Assembly: GCF_003025035.1 (NCBI RefSeq)
Contig: NZ_PYJN01000019.1
Coordinates: forward strand, 248,001-312,000
Reading direction: 5' to 3'
DNA: 64,000 nucleotides
Source: Rhizobium sp. SEMIA4064
GTDB taxonomy: Bacteria > Pseudomonadota > Alphaproteobacteria > Rhizobiales > Rhizobiaceae
Positions 24,510-35,510 of this stretch are shown here, piece after piece. Within the stretch, counting starts at the first letter, position 1; every line of letters starts with the position of its first letter. The translations under genes were made by a program, and so were the position numbers. The notes under the pieces are model-generated. The model was given only the letters and a program-made list of their open reading frames with translations. It ran no database searches and was not told the origin of the DNA.

Positions 24510-24730
24510 AGAGATGCCCGATCGTCAGCAGGGCAACAGCGGCGACGGGACCGGCTGATGTTGATTTTCGGACTGCAGCCCTCCACGACATGAATGCAGA
24601 CGAGGCCGATGCTTTGACCGACAAGAACATCGCGGACCACAGACAACGGATCCACCCTCCACTCATTTTCGATTCTCGGGCCTTCATCGATACCGGCCTC
24701 CGCCTCCGTTCGTTACCCGTAGCTACCAAG

Positions 24731-24765
24731 AAAAAGGCCAGTCCCTTGCTAAATGGGAGCTGGCC
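24731..24765 (-). terminator. Intrinsic terminator of ftsH
   Basis: GGCCAG(C)TCCC pairs with GGGACTGGCC with one bulge, followed by TTTTTC on the minus strand. Confidence 0.75.
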
Positions 24766-24797
24766 TCTTCGTCTGCATGTTCAATCGATCCTGTGCG

Positions 24798-26741
<1,944 letters not shown>

Positions 26742-26865
26742 CGAACTCCCCAGCACTGAAACTTCCGCCGTTGAGCGGCGGCATTACTTGTTCCCTAACA
26801 TAGGGTTGCGCCAAGCCCTTGCCAAGGCAAACCGCGTCACCACATGCTTTTTCCGTCAATAACTC

Positions 26866-28188
26866 TCAAAGAGGCGGCCGCACATAGGGTTCTCGACCAA
26901 AGCAGGTCGACAACCGATCCGCAAATGTGAGATCGAATCGTGTCAAAAAGCGGTCGAAAGGCGCAAGATACGGCACAATCACGGCAGACGCGGCGTTCTC
27001 GCCATCATCGGCGACCATTTGTGGCAGCACCGCCCGCGCACGCTGCACGGCACCTTTCGGCAAACCCTCCGGAAATTCCGCTGTACCTTTTACCCCTGCT
27101 GCTTCGATACGGACACTGGCCGGACCGTGATTGGCGATCCAGAAGCGGCCGTCCCAAATGCCATCCGCGCCCGAAGCCAGCACAAGCGGTTGGATACCGC
27201 GGCTTTCGCGCATGAGATAAAGCCCGTCCCGGCGCAGGTCGAAAACAACCCCGCCCGCCGTCCGCCGTCCCGGCTCCCCCTCGCCGATGAAATCCAGGAT
27301 GCGGCGCATCCGTTCGCGTCCCGGCCCGTAGGGCCCACCGCCGAATACGGCGGCCAGATAGGAGAGCGCATAAGAGAGCACGACCTCGTCGGCAGCCAGC
27401 GCATCGCGGCTGATGACGCAAAGCACGCCCGCATGGACTGTTGCGTATCTCTCCAGCCACGCAGCCGCATCCGTCGAAAGTGCCGCGCGTGCCGCACCGC
27501 TGTCCTGCGCCAAAGACGGCGCGGCATCTTGCGCCAGGCGTTTGCGCGTGCGCACGCGCTCGTAACGGACATCCTCATTGCTCGGATCGTCCAGCCAGGA
27601 GATGCCCCGCTGCGTAAGAAAAGCCCGAATATCCGCCCGCCGACAGGCGAGAAATGGCCTGACGATCCAGAGGCGCCGATCGAAGAGTATGGCGTCGGCA
27701 ATGCCGGTGCCGGCAGTGCCCTCCCCTTCGTTCAAACGTGCTGCGCGCATGGCCAATGTTTCGCGTTGGTCATCAAGCGTGTGGGCGGTAACGACAACAT
27801 TGGCAGAGAGTTCCGCGGCGATATCGGCAAGCAGCCCATAACGAGCTTCGCGCGCGGCCGCCATGATACCACTCTTCGGCTTCTCGCCCTCCCAGCGACG
27901 AACGACATGGGGCACGCCCAGGGATGCGCAGAGAGCGGCTACATCGCGCGCTTCATCAGCGGATCCCGACCGCAAATCATGATCGATCGTGGCGGCGGAA
28001 AGGGCGATGTTTGAACTCGGAAAGGATTTCAACTGCTCGGCAAGAGCAACCAGAAGGCCGATGGAATCGCTGCCGCCGGAAATGGCGACCAGAATATGGG
28101 CAGGCTTGAAAAGGGAATGAATAAAATCGGCCGCTGCAGCGTCTGGCATTTGGGCTGTGGCAGCACCAGTCACAGCGTCACCGGACAT
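26866..28188 (-). CDS. tilS: tRNA(Ile)-lysidine synthase
   Basis: Attaches lysine to C34 of tRNA-Ile(CAU), changing its identity to isoleucine. 440 residues, PP-loop ATPase motif ISGGSDS at 36-42, followed by HTLDDQRETLAMR and a large C-terminal substrate domain. It starts five bases after the stop of cpoB, so translation is probably coupled; the next gene is ftsH. Confidence 0.93.
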   Translation of the reverse strand: MSGDAVTGAATAQMPDAAAADFIHSLFKPAHILVAISGGSDSIGLLVALAEQLKSFPSSNIALSAATIDHDLRSGSADEARDVAALCASLGVPHVVRRWEGEKPKSGIMAAAREARYGLLADIAAELSANVVVTAHTLDDQRETLAMRAARLNEGEGTAGTGIADAILFDRRLWIVRPFLACRRADIRAFLTQRGISWLDDPSNEDVRYERVRTRKRLAQDAAPSLAQDSGAARAALSTDAAAWLERYATVHAGVLCVISRDALAADEVVLSYALSYLAAVFGGGPYGPGRERMRRILDFIGEGEPGRRTAGGVVFDLRRDGLYLMRESRGIQPLVLASGADGIWDGRFWIANHGPASVRIEAAGVKGTAEFPEGLPKGAVQRARAVLPQMVADDGENAASAVIVPYLAPFDRFLTRFDLTFADRLSTCFGREPYVRPPL

Positions 28189-28193
28189 CTCGA

Positions 28194-29267
28194 TCAGCAG
28201 GCAAGACGCTTTTGTTCGCTGGCTACCTTTGTGGTAACGGCCTTCGAAGCCTTCGGATAGCGCTTGGTCACTTCGCGAAGCGTAGCGCAGGCCGTATCCT
28301 TGTTGTCGAGGGCAGCAAGCGACATTCCGAGCTTCAGGAGCATTTCCGGCGCCTTTTCCGAGGTGCTGTATTTCTGATGCGCGTTCAGGAAGGTCTTGGC
28401 CGCATCATTGTATTTACCCTGCGAATAAAGTGCTTCACCAAGCCAGAAGTTGGCATCGGCCGCGCGAGCGCTGTTCGGGTAGCTGTCGATATACTGGCGG
28501 AATTCCTGTTCGGCGACGCTGTAGTCGCCGGACAGAACATGGCCATAGGCCGATTTATACTGATCGCCTTCGCTGCCGCCGAGCGAGGCCGTCTGCGTTC
28601 CAGAGCCCGCAGCCGGCGCAGCGCCCGAACCGTTATTGGCGCGCGTCGCCGTCGAGCCAACCTGCTTGCCACTCTGATCGAACTGGATCGAACCGAGTTG
28701 GCTCGGCGGCTTGCCGGAACCGCCACCCTGCTGCGCGGTATTCGGCGCATCGCCGCCTTGCGAATCGCTGATGACGCCGGCGATATCGTCCTGTTGCTGA
28801 CCGCCGCCCGCGCCCTGGGCCGGGACATCGGCTTCGCTCTTCTTCATCGAGCCGCCAGTGCCGGTGCCAGTTCCAGAGCCGGTCGCACCGCCAGCGCCCC
28901 CGCCGCCACGCTTTTCAAGCTGCTGGAAACGGAATTCATTGTCTTCCTGCGTCTTGCGGATCTGTTCCTGCATCTGCAGCAACTGATAGCTCATTTCCTC
29001 GACGCGGCCGTTTAACTGGCGCATCTGGTCTTCAAGCTGCTGCAAGCGGACTTCGGCATCGCTGTTTTGGACGTTGATGACAGGTGCCTGCCCGATCTGC
29101 CTCTGGGGAGCCGCATTGTTCGGAACAGCCTGTTCCGTGGCATTGCGACCGCCTAAATGAAGCCCGAACAGCGATAAGGCAGAGGCGTCACGCTCACTAC
29201 CGGCGACGGCGGCGAGACAAAGTAAGCTCGCCACGACAAGTTTTCTCATACGGATCATCCTGCCCAT
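28194..29267 (-). CDS. cpoB: Cell division coordinator CpoB / YbgF
   Basis: Periplasmic Tol-associated protein linking peptidoglycan synthesis to outer-membrane constriction. 357 residues: signal peptide (MRKLVVASLLCLAAVAG), an N-terminal coiled coil (VRLQQLEDQMRQLNGRVEEM, about 70-120), a long low-complexity Gly/Ser/Gln linker (about 120-235), and three C-terminal TPRs from YKSAYGHVLSGDYSVAEQEF. Starts at 29267 or, more likely for the signal peptide, 29249 are possible. It lies after pal and before tilS. Confidence 0.9.
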   Translation of the reverse strand: MGRMIRMRKLVVASLLCLAAVAGSERDASALSLFGLHLGGRNATEQAVPNNAAPQRQIGQAPVINVQNSDAEVRLQQLEDQMRQLNGRVEEMSYQLLQMQEQIRKTQEDNEFRFQQLEKRGGGGAGGATGSGTGTGTGGSMKKSEADVPAQGAGGGQQQDDIAGVISDSQGGDAPNTAQQGGGSGKPPSQLGSIQFDQSGKQVGSTATRANNGSGAAPAAGSGTQTASLGGSEGDQYKSAYGHVLSGDYSVAEQEFRQYIDSYPNSARAADANFWLGEALYSQGKYNDAAKTFLNAHQKYSTSEKAPEMLLKLGMSLAALDNKDTACATLREVTKRYPKASKAVTTKVASEQKRLAC

Positions 29268-29349
29268 TGATTCTTCGCACCCCAGGGCGCGAACAGGAGA
29301 TTTTTACAATTAATCTCAAAAAGCAACGGAGTTCGGCTAAAGTGTGGTC

Positions 29350-29382
29350 AAAAAAGTAAAGGCGGTCGCAAGGACCGCCTTT
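29350..29382 (-). terminator. Intrinsic terminator of pal
   Basis: AAAGGCGGTC pairs perfectly with GACCGCCTTT around a 5-nt loop; ACTTTTTTG follows on the minus strand. It separates pal from cpoB. Confidence 0.85.
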
Positions 29383-29409
29383 GTGAATTTCGAACGGAAT
29401 TTCCGCCTA

Positions 29410-29943
29410 TCAGGAACCGGCGCCATTGAGCACGGTGACGGCGCGGCGGTTCTGCGACCAGCAGGAAATATCGTCGCAGGTGGCGACCGGACGTTCCTTG
29501 CCGTAGGAGATCGTCTTCATGCGCTGAGCCGGAACGCCGCGCGAAGCGAGATAGTCCTTGGTAGCCGCAGCACGGCGAGCACCGAGAGCCAGGTTATATT
29601 CGCGCGTGCCGCGTTCGTCGGCATGGCCTTCGACGGTGATTGCATACTTCGGATAGCGGGCGAGCCACTGAGCCTGACGATCGAGCGTCTGGGAAGCGTC
29701 GGCGCGGATCGACGAGCTGTCGGTATCAAAGAAGATGCGATCGCCAACATTGACAGTGAAATCCTGCGGCGAGCCCGGAGCGGCATTGCCGGCGCCATTG
29801 AGGCCAAGGCCGTTGGCATCGTTCGGCAAGCCCTTTTTGGATGCGCAGCCGGCAAGCGAAAGGCCGACGAAAAGTGCGATCATGATCGGGTTGCGGGCGA
29901 GGTTTTGCATGTGGCCAACGGCCGGGTTTGCGATGCGGCTCAT
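29410..29943 (-). CDS. pal: Peptidoglycan-associated lipoprotein
   Basis: Outer-membrane lipoprotein that binds peptidoglycan and TolB. 177 residues from MSRIANPAVGHMQ; signal peptide with lipobox LSLAGC, then an OmpA-like domain containing IFFDTDSSSI and the diaminopimelate-binding region VEGHADERGTREYNLALG. AAGGAGAG sets the start; the longer frame to 30081 is not needed. It follows tolB after 270 bp. Confidence 0.95.
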   Translation of the reverse strand: MSRIANPAVGHMQNLARNPIMIALFVGLSLAGCASKKGLPNDANGLGLNGAGNAAPGSPQDFTVNVGDRIFFDTDSSSIRADASQTLDRQAQWLARYPKYAITVEGHADERGTREYNLALGARRAAATKDYLASRGVPAQRMKTISYGKERPVATCDDISCWSQNRRAVTVLNGAGS

Positions 29944-30215
29944 GGCCGGTCTCTCCTTACATCTCTCTATTAAGGTTGCCAGACTGTAACCGGGTTCGGT
30001 TAATCCGATTCCAACAAATATGGTTAATGATGTCCTAAAGTTGTCCCGAAGTGGTCCACTCACAGGACTTTGCGGCGACAAAGTGACGCTTGAGCGGATC
30101 AGCGATTCTTAAGGCCGCCACCCGCTCAAACTGTTTTCTTTGCATGATCTTATCCGGAACGGCTTAGCGCTTTGCGCTGCACCAACCGTCAGTTCACGAT
30201 CATGCCTGGCCCGCC

Positions 30216-31541
30216 CTACTCGAGGAGCGGCGACCAGGCCGGGTCCGAGGCGAAGCCCGGGGTCGGGATCTTCTGTTCGTTATAACCCGTCAGATCGATC
30301 GAAAAGAGCTGCGGCCCGCTGGAGCCCTGCGCTTCGCGGAAGAACATGATGACGCGGCCATTCGGGGCCCAGGTCGGACCTTCATTATGGAAGCCTGTGG
30401 TCAGCAGACGCTCGCCCGAACCATCCGTCTTCATGACACCGATGGAGAATGTCTGGCCGGACTGCTTGGTGAAGGCAATGAGATCGCCACGCGGCGACCA
30501 GACCGGCGTCGAATAGGCGCCGTCGCCGAAGGAAATACGGCGCTGGTTGGAACCATCAGCATTCATCACATAGATCTGCTGCTTGCCGCCGCGGTCGCTT
30601 TCGAAAGCGATCTGCGTGCCGTCAGGCGAATAGGATGGCGACGTGTCGATGGCAGCCGTCGACGTCAGGCGGGTCGTCGTGCGCGAGCGCAGGTCCATCG
30701 TGTAGATGTTGGCGTTACCTTCCTGCTGCAGGCTCATGATCACCCGCTGGCCATCCGGCGAGAAGCGCGGCGAAAAGGTCATGCCAGGAAAGTTGCCGAC
30801 CAGCTCACGCTGGCCCGTCTGCAGTTGCAGCAGATAAACGCGCGGTTGCTGATTGGCGAAGGACATGTAGGTCACTTCCTGCCGGTTCGGCGAGAAGCGC
30901 GGCGTCAGCACGAGGTCGCTGCCGTCCGTCAGCATGCGGGCATTGGCGCCGTCCTGGTCCATGATGCCGAGCTGCGTCTTGCGGGCAGTCTTCGGGCCGC
31001 TTTCGGCGACGAACACGACACGGGTGTCGAAATAGCCCTTCTCGCCCGTGATCTTCTCATAGATCGCGTCGGCGATGATGTGGGCGACGCGGCGCCAATT
31101 GTCCGGCTGCGCATAGAACTGCTGGCCGATCATCTGCTGGCTGCCAAAAGTATCCCACAGGCGGAACTCGGCGCGAAGGCGGCCGCCCTCCTGCGTCACC
31201 CGGCCGGTCACCAGCGCCTGAGCATTGATCGCCGTCCAGTCCTGGAAGCGCGGCGTCGAGTCGGGATTGCTGATTTTCTCGATGAAGGCCTGCTTGTTGA
31301 CCGGCGCGAACAGGCCGGACCGCTGCAGGTCGGCAGCGATCACGCCCGAGATCTGAGCGCCCAAACCATCATTCGACAAAAGGTCGGTGATGGCGATCGG
31401 CATGGGCTGGACGTTGCCCTTGTTGATATTGAGTTCGACCACAGCATAGGCTGGAGTGGCGAGGGCTGCCGTCAGGCCTGCCAGCACCAGCAGGAGACGA
31501 ACGAGGGATTTTCTGATCATATGTGCCAAGCCTTTCAGCAT
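30216..31541 (-). CDS. tolB: Tol-Pal system protein TolB
   Basis: Periplasmic beta-propeller of the Tol-Pal complex. Signal peptide [20 protein letters not shown] through PAYA, an N-terminal alpha/beta domain, then repeated propeller blades with the typical motifs [38 protein letters not shown] and [11 protein letters not shown]. The ATG at 31541 overlaps the preceding stop by one base (TAATG), suggesting coupling; an internal ATG at 31520 gives the better signal peptide. Confidence 0.95.
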   Translation of the reverse strand: MLKGLAHMIRKSLVRLLLVLAGLTAALATPAYAVVELNINKGNVQPMPIAITDLLSNDGLGAQISGVIAADLQRSGLFAPVNKQAFIEKISNPDSTPRFQDWTAINAQALVTGRVTQEGGRLRAEFRLWDTFGSQQMIGQQFYAQPDNWRRVAHIIADAIYEKITGEKGYFDTRVVFVAESGPKTARKTQLGIMDQDGANARMLTDGSDLVLTPRFSPNRQEVTYMSFANQQPRVYLLQLQTGQRELVGNFPGMTFSPRFSPDGQRVIMSLQQEGNANIYTMDLRSRTTTRLTSTAAIDTSPSYSPDGTQIAFESDRGGKQQIYVMNADGSNQRRISFGDGAYSTPVWSPRGDLIAFTKQSGQTFSIGVMKTDGSGERLLTTGFHNEGPTWAPNGRVIMFFREAQGSSGPQLFSIDLTGYNEQKIPTPGFASDPAWSPLLE

Positions 31542-31963
31542 TAAAGCGCCATGTCGCTTGGTGTGAAGTTCAGGATGACTTCCACCGAGCTAGTTTCATT
31601 GTCGAATTGAGTCTGCGGCAAGTTCTTGAAAGGTGCCGCCCTGAGGACAGCGCGCAGAGCGCTTGCCGCAGCAGCAATCTGTGTCTGTTTGGGGCCGCCT
31701 CTTGTCGTGAGGTACGGCTCGCCCACGATCTGCCCAGTGCGATCGAGCCTGAGGCGAACCCGAACGTGGACATTTTTTATGCCGGGCAGCCCCGGTACGA
31801 GGTTCCAGTTCTCCGCGACTTTCTCGCAAATACTGTCCTCAGCCGCACGCCCAAGCTGATGCACGCCAGCGGCTTTCGCAGGCTCGGCTAACACGGAACC
31901 TGCTAGCATGATCCCAAGAGCCATAAGCAAGCTCAGGGCGAAACGAGGACAGTGGTTCGTCAT
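31541..31963 (-). CDS. Free-standing TolA C-terminal-domain protein, exported
   Basis: About 140 residues with its own signal peptide ([18 protein letters not shown]) and a single globular domain resembling the TolA/TonB C-terminus. The domain parallels the end of the adjacent Tol[21 protein letters not shown] versus KYWNLMPGLEGTGDVRIKVH, and [10 protein letters not shown] versus DKSGQIVGEP, ending FTPSDMAL versus FSAADMGM. It is therefore a duplicated TolA domain III without membrane anchor or linker. The ATG at 31963 overlaps the tolA stop (TGATG), and its own stop overlaps tolB. It may compete with or assist TolA in binding TolB or Pal. Confidence 0.85.
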   Translation of the reverse strand: MTNHCPRFALSLLMALGIMLAGSVLAEPAKAAGVHQLGRAAEDSICEKVAENWNLVPGLPGIKNVHVRVRLRLDRTGQIVGEPYLTTRGGPKQTQIAAAASALRAVLRAAPFKNLPQTQFDNETSSVEVILNFTPSDMAL

Positions 31964-33276
31964 CACATCCCCATATCCGCTGCACTGAAATTGACGACGA
32001 CTTCCTGCCAGTCGTCATACTTGTCCGGCGGCAAAATTTTCAGGTAATCCACCTGCGCCCGCTGCACGGCACGCACCGCAGCGAGCTGCATGGCGGACTG
32101 CGTCGAAGCCGGTCCGCCACTCGCCGTCGCCTCCGGTTCACCGACAATCTGCCCAGACTTATCGAGCCTGAAATGCACCTTGATCCGTACATCCCCGGTA
32201 CCTTCGAGGCCAGGCATCAAGTTCCAGTATTTGGCGATCAAATCACGCAGCCCATCCTGCTGGCTCTGGCTAAGCTTGCCTCCACCGAGCGATTTCATGC
32301 CGCCGCGCGAGGCGACCTGGGTATCGGCGCCGGCGGAAGCCTGTTTGGACGAACGCGCCCCGCCACCCTTCGACGATGTATTGTTCAGTAAGCTGTTGAT
32401 CTGGTCAGCGAGACCATCGTCCAGACCTTTATCGGCGCCCTTGGGAGTCGAGCGCTTCTTGTCGCTGTCCTTCTGGCCGTCATCGGTCGAGGTATTCTTG
32501 CTCGTGCTCTGAGTGGTCGTCTTGTCCGTTGGCTTGGTCGCCGGCTTGGCGTCCGCCACCTGTTGAGGCTTCGCAACGGGTTTCTGCTCCGGCTTCGGAT
32601 CGGGCTTTGTCTCCACGGTCTTCGGCGGCTGCACTGGCTGCGGCTTTACGTCGGGCACGGGGACCTTGTCCGCCGGCGGCTGAGCAGCCTGCTCGGTCGG
32701 GTTTTCGGTCACCGGCTTCGGATCAGCCTTTTGCGGTGTAGGGGTCGGAGTCGGCGTGGGTGTTGGGGTCGGTGCAGGCGTGACCTCGCTCTTCTGCGGG
32801 GTCGGCTCCGTTTTCTGCGGCGTCGGCGTTGGAGTGGGCGTCACGTCCGGCTTCTGCTGCGGAATGGCTGCCACTTCCTTCGGCGCGGCTTCCGTATCCT
32901 GCTGCTCGATCGTCTTGACGTCATTCGGCCGCGGATCGTTCTGCGGAACAGGCGTATCCACCTTCTTCGGTGCTAATGCCGCTGTGTCGCTCTCCGGCCG
33001 TTGAGTTGGCACGACGGGATTCTTGATATCGACGTTGTTTTCGCCAACATTCTGAGCGTTGGCGACCTGATCCTGCTTAGTCGTCTGCTTCCGCGAGACG
33101 TGATCCGTAACCGGCGCCTTCTTCTCGCCCTGCTGCATTTGATCAGCGGTGACGATATCGACATCCATCGCCGTGCTTTCCGGCGTCTCCAGAGGCGCAG
33201 GCGCACTCAGCGTCAACATGGCGCCAATCAGCACCAAGATGTGAATGACCGCAGATGTGGCGATGCTACGCTTCAT
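31963..33276 (-). CDS. tolA: Tol-Pal system protein TolA
   Basis: Inner-membrane protein bridging TolQR to TolB/Pal. 437 residues: one N-terminal membrane helix (SAVIHILVLIGAMLTLS), a long Pro/Lys/Thr/Gln-rich extended region (about 90-330, with PTPTPTP runs), and a C-terminal domain from about 340 (LRDLIAKYWNLMPGLEGTGD). The middle domain is Pro-rich rather than the Ala/Lys helix of E. coli TolA. It lies nine bases after tolR. Confidence 0.9.
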   Translation of the reverse strand: MKRSIATSAVIHILVLIGAMLTLSAPAPLETPESTAMDVDIVTADQMQQGEKKAPVTDHVSRKQTTKQDQVANAQNVGENNVDIKNPVVPTQRPESDTAALAPKKVDTPVPQNDPRPNDVKTIEQQDTEAAPKEVAAIPQQKPDVTPTPTPTPQKTEPTPQKSEVTPAPTPTPTPTPTPTPQKADPKPVTENPTEQAAQPPADKVPVPDVKPQPVQPPKTVETKPDPKPEQKPVAKPQQVADAKPATKPTDKTTTQSTSKNTSTDDGQKDSDKKRSTPKGADKGLDDGLADQINSLLNNTSSKGGGARSSKQASAGADTQVASRGGMKSLGGGKLSQSQQDGLRDLIAKYWNLMPGLEGTGDVRIKVHFRLDKSGQIVGEPEATASGGPASTQSAMQLAAVRAVQRAQVDYLKILPPDKYDDWQEVVVNFSAADMGM

Positions 33277-33285
33277 GTCGATCCG

Positions 33286-33744
33286 TCAGTGGTCCGTTAT
33301 CTGCTGCGTAACCAGGCCGATATTCTTGTAACCAGCCTCCTGAATGCGCGACATCACGTCGGCGATGACGCCATAGGGCGCTTTCCCGTCGCCGCGCACG
33401 AAAATGCGTTCGTTGTAGCCAGTGGTGGCGATCGCCTTCAGCTTGGCGGCGATGTCGGCCGCGTCGATCTGCGTTTCCTGCAGGAAGACCTGGCCGTCCT
33501 GCTTGATGGAAATGGTGATCGGCTGGGTCTGGGCGTTCAAGGCGCCAGCCTGCGTTTGCGGCAGGTCGATCGGCACGCCAGACGTCATCATCGGTGCGGC
33601 CACCATGAAGATGATCAGCAGCACGAGCATGACGTCGACCAGCGGCGTCACGTTGATATCGGCGATCGGACCGCCCCGGCCACCGCCGCGACGCCCGCCC
33701 CGGCGGCCACCGCCGCCACCTTTGCCTCCAACAGACATTGCCAT
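33286..33744 (-). CDS. tolR: Tol-Pal system proton-channel protein TolR (ExbD family)
   Basis: 152 residues: a Gly/Arg-rich N-terminal stretch, one membrane helix INVTPLVDVMLVLLIIFMVA containing the proton-carrying Asp, and a periplasmic domain with IFVRGDGKAPYGVIADVM. Forms the TolQR motor. The Gly/Arg-rich leader is longer than in E. coli. Confidence 0.93.
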   Translation of the reverse strand: MAMSVGGKGGGGGRRGGRRGGGRGGPIADINVTPLVDVMLVLLIIFMVAAPMMTSGVPIDLPQTQAGALNAQTQPITISIKQDGQVFLQETQIDAADIAAKLKAIATTGYNERIFVRGDGKAPYGVIADVMSRIQEAGYKNIGLVTQQITDH

Positions 33745-33771
33745 GTGATTTACTCCGGTTCCGTCTGCGAT

Positions 33772-34494
33772 TTACTGCGCTGCCTGACGCGGCTGCAGCT
33801 TCTCATCGATTTGGCGCGACAGGATGGCGGAGAATTCGTCCGCAAAACCTTCCATGCGCCCCGACAGCTTGCCGGCATCGGCCGAGAACTTGTTGTAGGC
33901 AATAACCGCCGGGATAGCAGCGACGAGGCCGATCGCGGTCGCGAGCAAGGCTTCGGCGATACCGGGAGCGACGACCGCGAGGTTCGTCGACTTCGAGCCG
34001 GCGATCGCCTGGAACGAGGTCATGATACCGACGACGGTGCCGAACAGACCGATGAACGGACCGGCCGAACCGATGGTCGCAAGCGAGCCGAGGCGAGCGA
34101 CCAGATGTTCCGATTCACGCGCCAGCGTGACGTCCATGGCGCGATCGATACGCATCTGCAGGCCGATCGGCGAACGTGCGCCGCGCTCGAACGACTTCTT
34201 CCATTCGCGCATGGCGGCGACGAAGATGGCGCTGAGTCCTGTATTGGTACGCTCCGAAAGGGTGCGATAGAGTTCCTCGAGCGACTGGCCCGACCAGAAG
34301 ACCTGTTCGAAATGATCGAACTGCCGGCGTGCCCGAGCGTAGCTCAGATACTTGTCGATGACGATCGCCCAGGTCCATACGGATGCCGCGAGCAGTCCGA
34401 GCATCACGAGCTTGACCACCAAGCCCGCCTGCATGAAAAGCGACCAGAGAGTGATGTCCGGTGTGGTGGCCGCTGCCAATGCTACTTGTTCCAT
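33772..34494 (-). CDS. tolQ: Tol-Pal system protein TolQ (ExbB/MotA family)
   Basis: 240 residues with three membrane helices (about 20-42, 140-160, 175-195). The conserved ATIGSAGPFIGLFGTVVGIM and ALLATAIGLVAAIPAVIAYN segments build the TolQ pentamer around TolR. First gene of the tolQRA-tolA-III-tolB run. Confidence 0.94.
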   Translation of the reverse strand: MEQVALAAATTPDITLWSLFMQAGLVVKLVMLGLLAASVWTWAIVIDKYLSYARARRQFDHFEQVFWSGQSLEELYRTLSERTNTGLSAIFVAAMREWKKSFERGARSPIGLQMRIDRAMDVTLARESEHLVARLGSLATIGSAGPFIGLFGTVVGIMTSFQAIAGSKSTNLAVVAPGIAEALLATAIGLVAAIPAVIAYNKFSADAGKLSGRMEGFADEFSAILSRQIDEKLQPRQAAQ

Positions 34495-34918
34495 TGATCC
34501 AAAATCCCCGAATCCAAACGCCCGGCGCTAGACCGGGCGGCTAAAAGTGATCTCACAAGAAATGTTTGGCAGCCGCCGCTGAACGCCCTGGTCAAAGCTT
34601 TCCAAGCTTACAACTGCCTTCTTGCCGTCAAATTTGGTCAAAGGAAGGCGTGCGCCGCACAAACTCCGACAAGGGCAGTAAGACACTATTATGGTTAAAA
34701 GAATGTTAGCGTCGGAGCATGAAAGATTGGACGGTGACGAAGGTTATTCTGTCTCCTGGAAAGAACGGACCGGGCGAAACCGGCGGCGGGCACAAAACAA
34801 ATCTTGCGCGCGGAAATTCCTTCACACAAAAGTCAAGTTTTAGCAAGGAGACTTTTCGGACCGCGATATTGCCGTGCGCGGCTGCCTGCCAGCCGCGCTA
34901 GCAGCCCGCGTCGCGACG
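34495..34918. other. Intergenic region between ybgC and tolQ
   Basis: 424 bp with no convincing gene. A perfect 9-bp hairpin (34876-34884 with 34890-34898) follows ybgC but has no T tract. AT-rich sequence near 34685-34715 (TTTTAACCATAATAG on the minus strand) may contain the tol promoter; assignment is tentative. The + strand frame 34719-34901 lacks protein character. Confidence 0.4.
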
Positions 34919-35374
34919 TTAAACCGCAGCCTCGGACGCCACCAGCATCTGCGCAGCCAACTTTTCCGGTAACCGCCGCGGTTTTCCCTTGGCGTTGATC
35001 ACGGCGATAATGACCTTGGCCGAGATCAGCAGCGTCTCGCCGCGGCGGATTTCCTGGGACAGCACCATCTTGGCGCCGCCGGCCTTCTCGGTCGTCGTGC
35101 GAATCACCAGCAGATCGTCCATTCGCGCCGGTCCCTTGAAGTCGATCTCCATGCGGTGAACGACGAAAACCAGCCCTTCCTCATCGGCATTCAGAAGCTC
35201 GCGCTGTTCCACGCCGAGGCAGCGCAGGTAGTCCGTGCGGCCTCGTTCGAGGAAGTGGAGGTAGCGCGCGTGATAGACGAGGCCGGAAAAATCCGTATCT
35301 TCGTAATAGACTCGCTGCACCAGCCGGTGGCCACCGGCTTCCAGTTCCCCGGCAATCAGAAAGGGGCTGTTCAT
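34919..35374 (-). CDS. ybgC: Tol-Pal-associated acyl-CoA thioesterase YbgC
   Basis: Hot-dog-fold thioesterase, about 151 residues from MNSPFLIAGELEAGG. The motif VYYEDTDFSGLVYHARYLHF carries the catalytic Asp and the helix typical of YbgC. It commonly precedes tolQ. The frame continues to 35431 (MMAEVRPKRV...), and the exact start is unsure because no good ribosome site is seen at either. Confidence 0.9.
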   Translation of the reverse strand: MNSPFLIAGELEAGGHRLVQRVYYEDTDFSGLVYHARYLHFLERGRTDYLRCLGVEQRELLNADEEGLVFVVHRMEIDFKGPARMDDLLVIRTTTEKAGGAKMVLSQEIRRGETLLISAKVIIAVINAKGKPRRLPEKLAAQMLVASEAAV

Positions 35375-35510
35375 CGTCGCCGCATCTCCAAAAAATCTGG
35401 GGACCCTCTTTGGCCGAACTTCTGCCATCAAGCAAGCTTTGAACGATTGTCATAAATACTGACTATCCGGGATAGGCCGGATAGCGGTCGACGCAGAAGG
35501 AAACGATCTC

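Noticed and set aside
24502..24729. 75-residue minus-strand frame ending GPVAAVALLTIGHLYA, overlapping the start of the GDCC protein
   Set aside because: The overlap suggests coupling, but no family or ribosome site could be recognised; may be a decayed membrane-protein gene.
33001..34497. 498-residue + strand frame antisense to tolR/tolQ
   Set aside because: Antisense shadow of two well-recognised genes.
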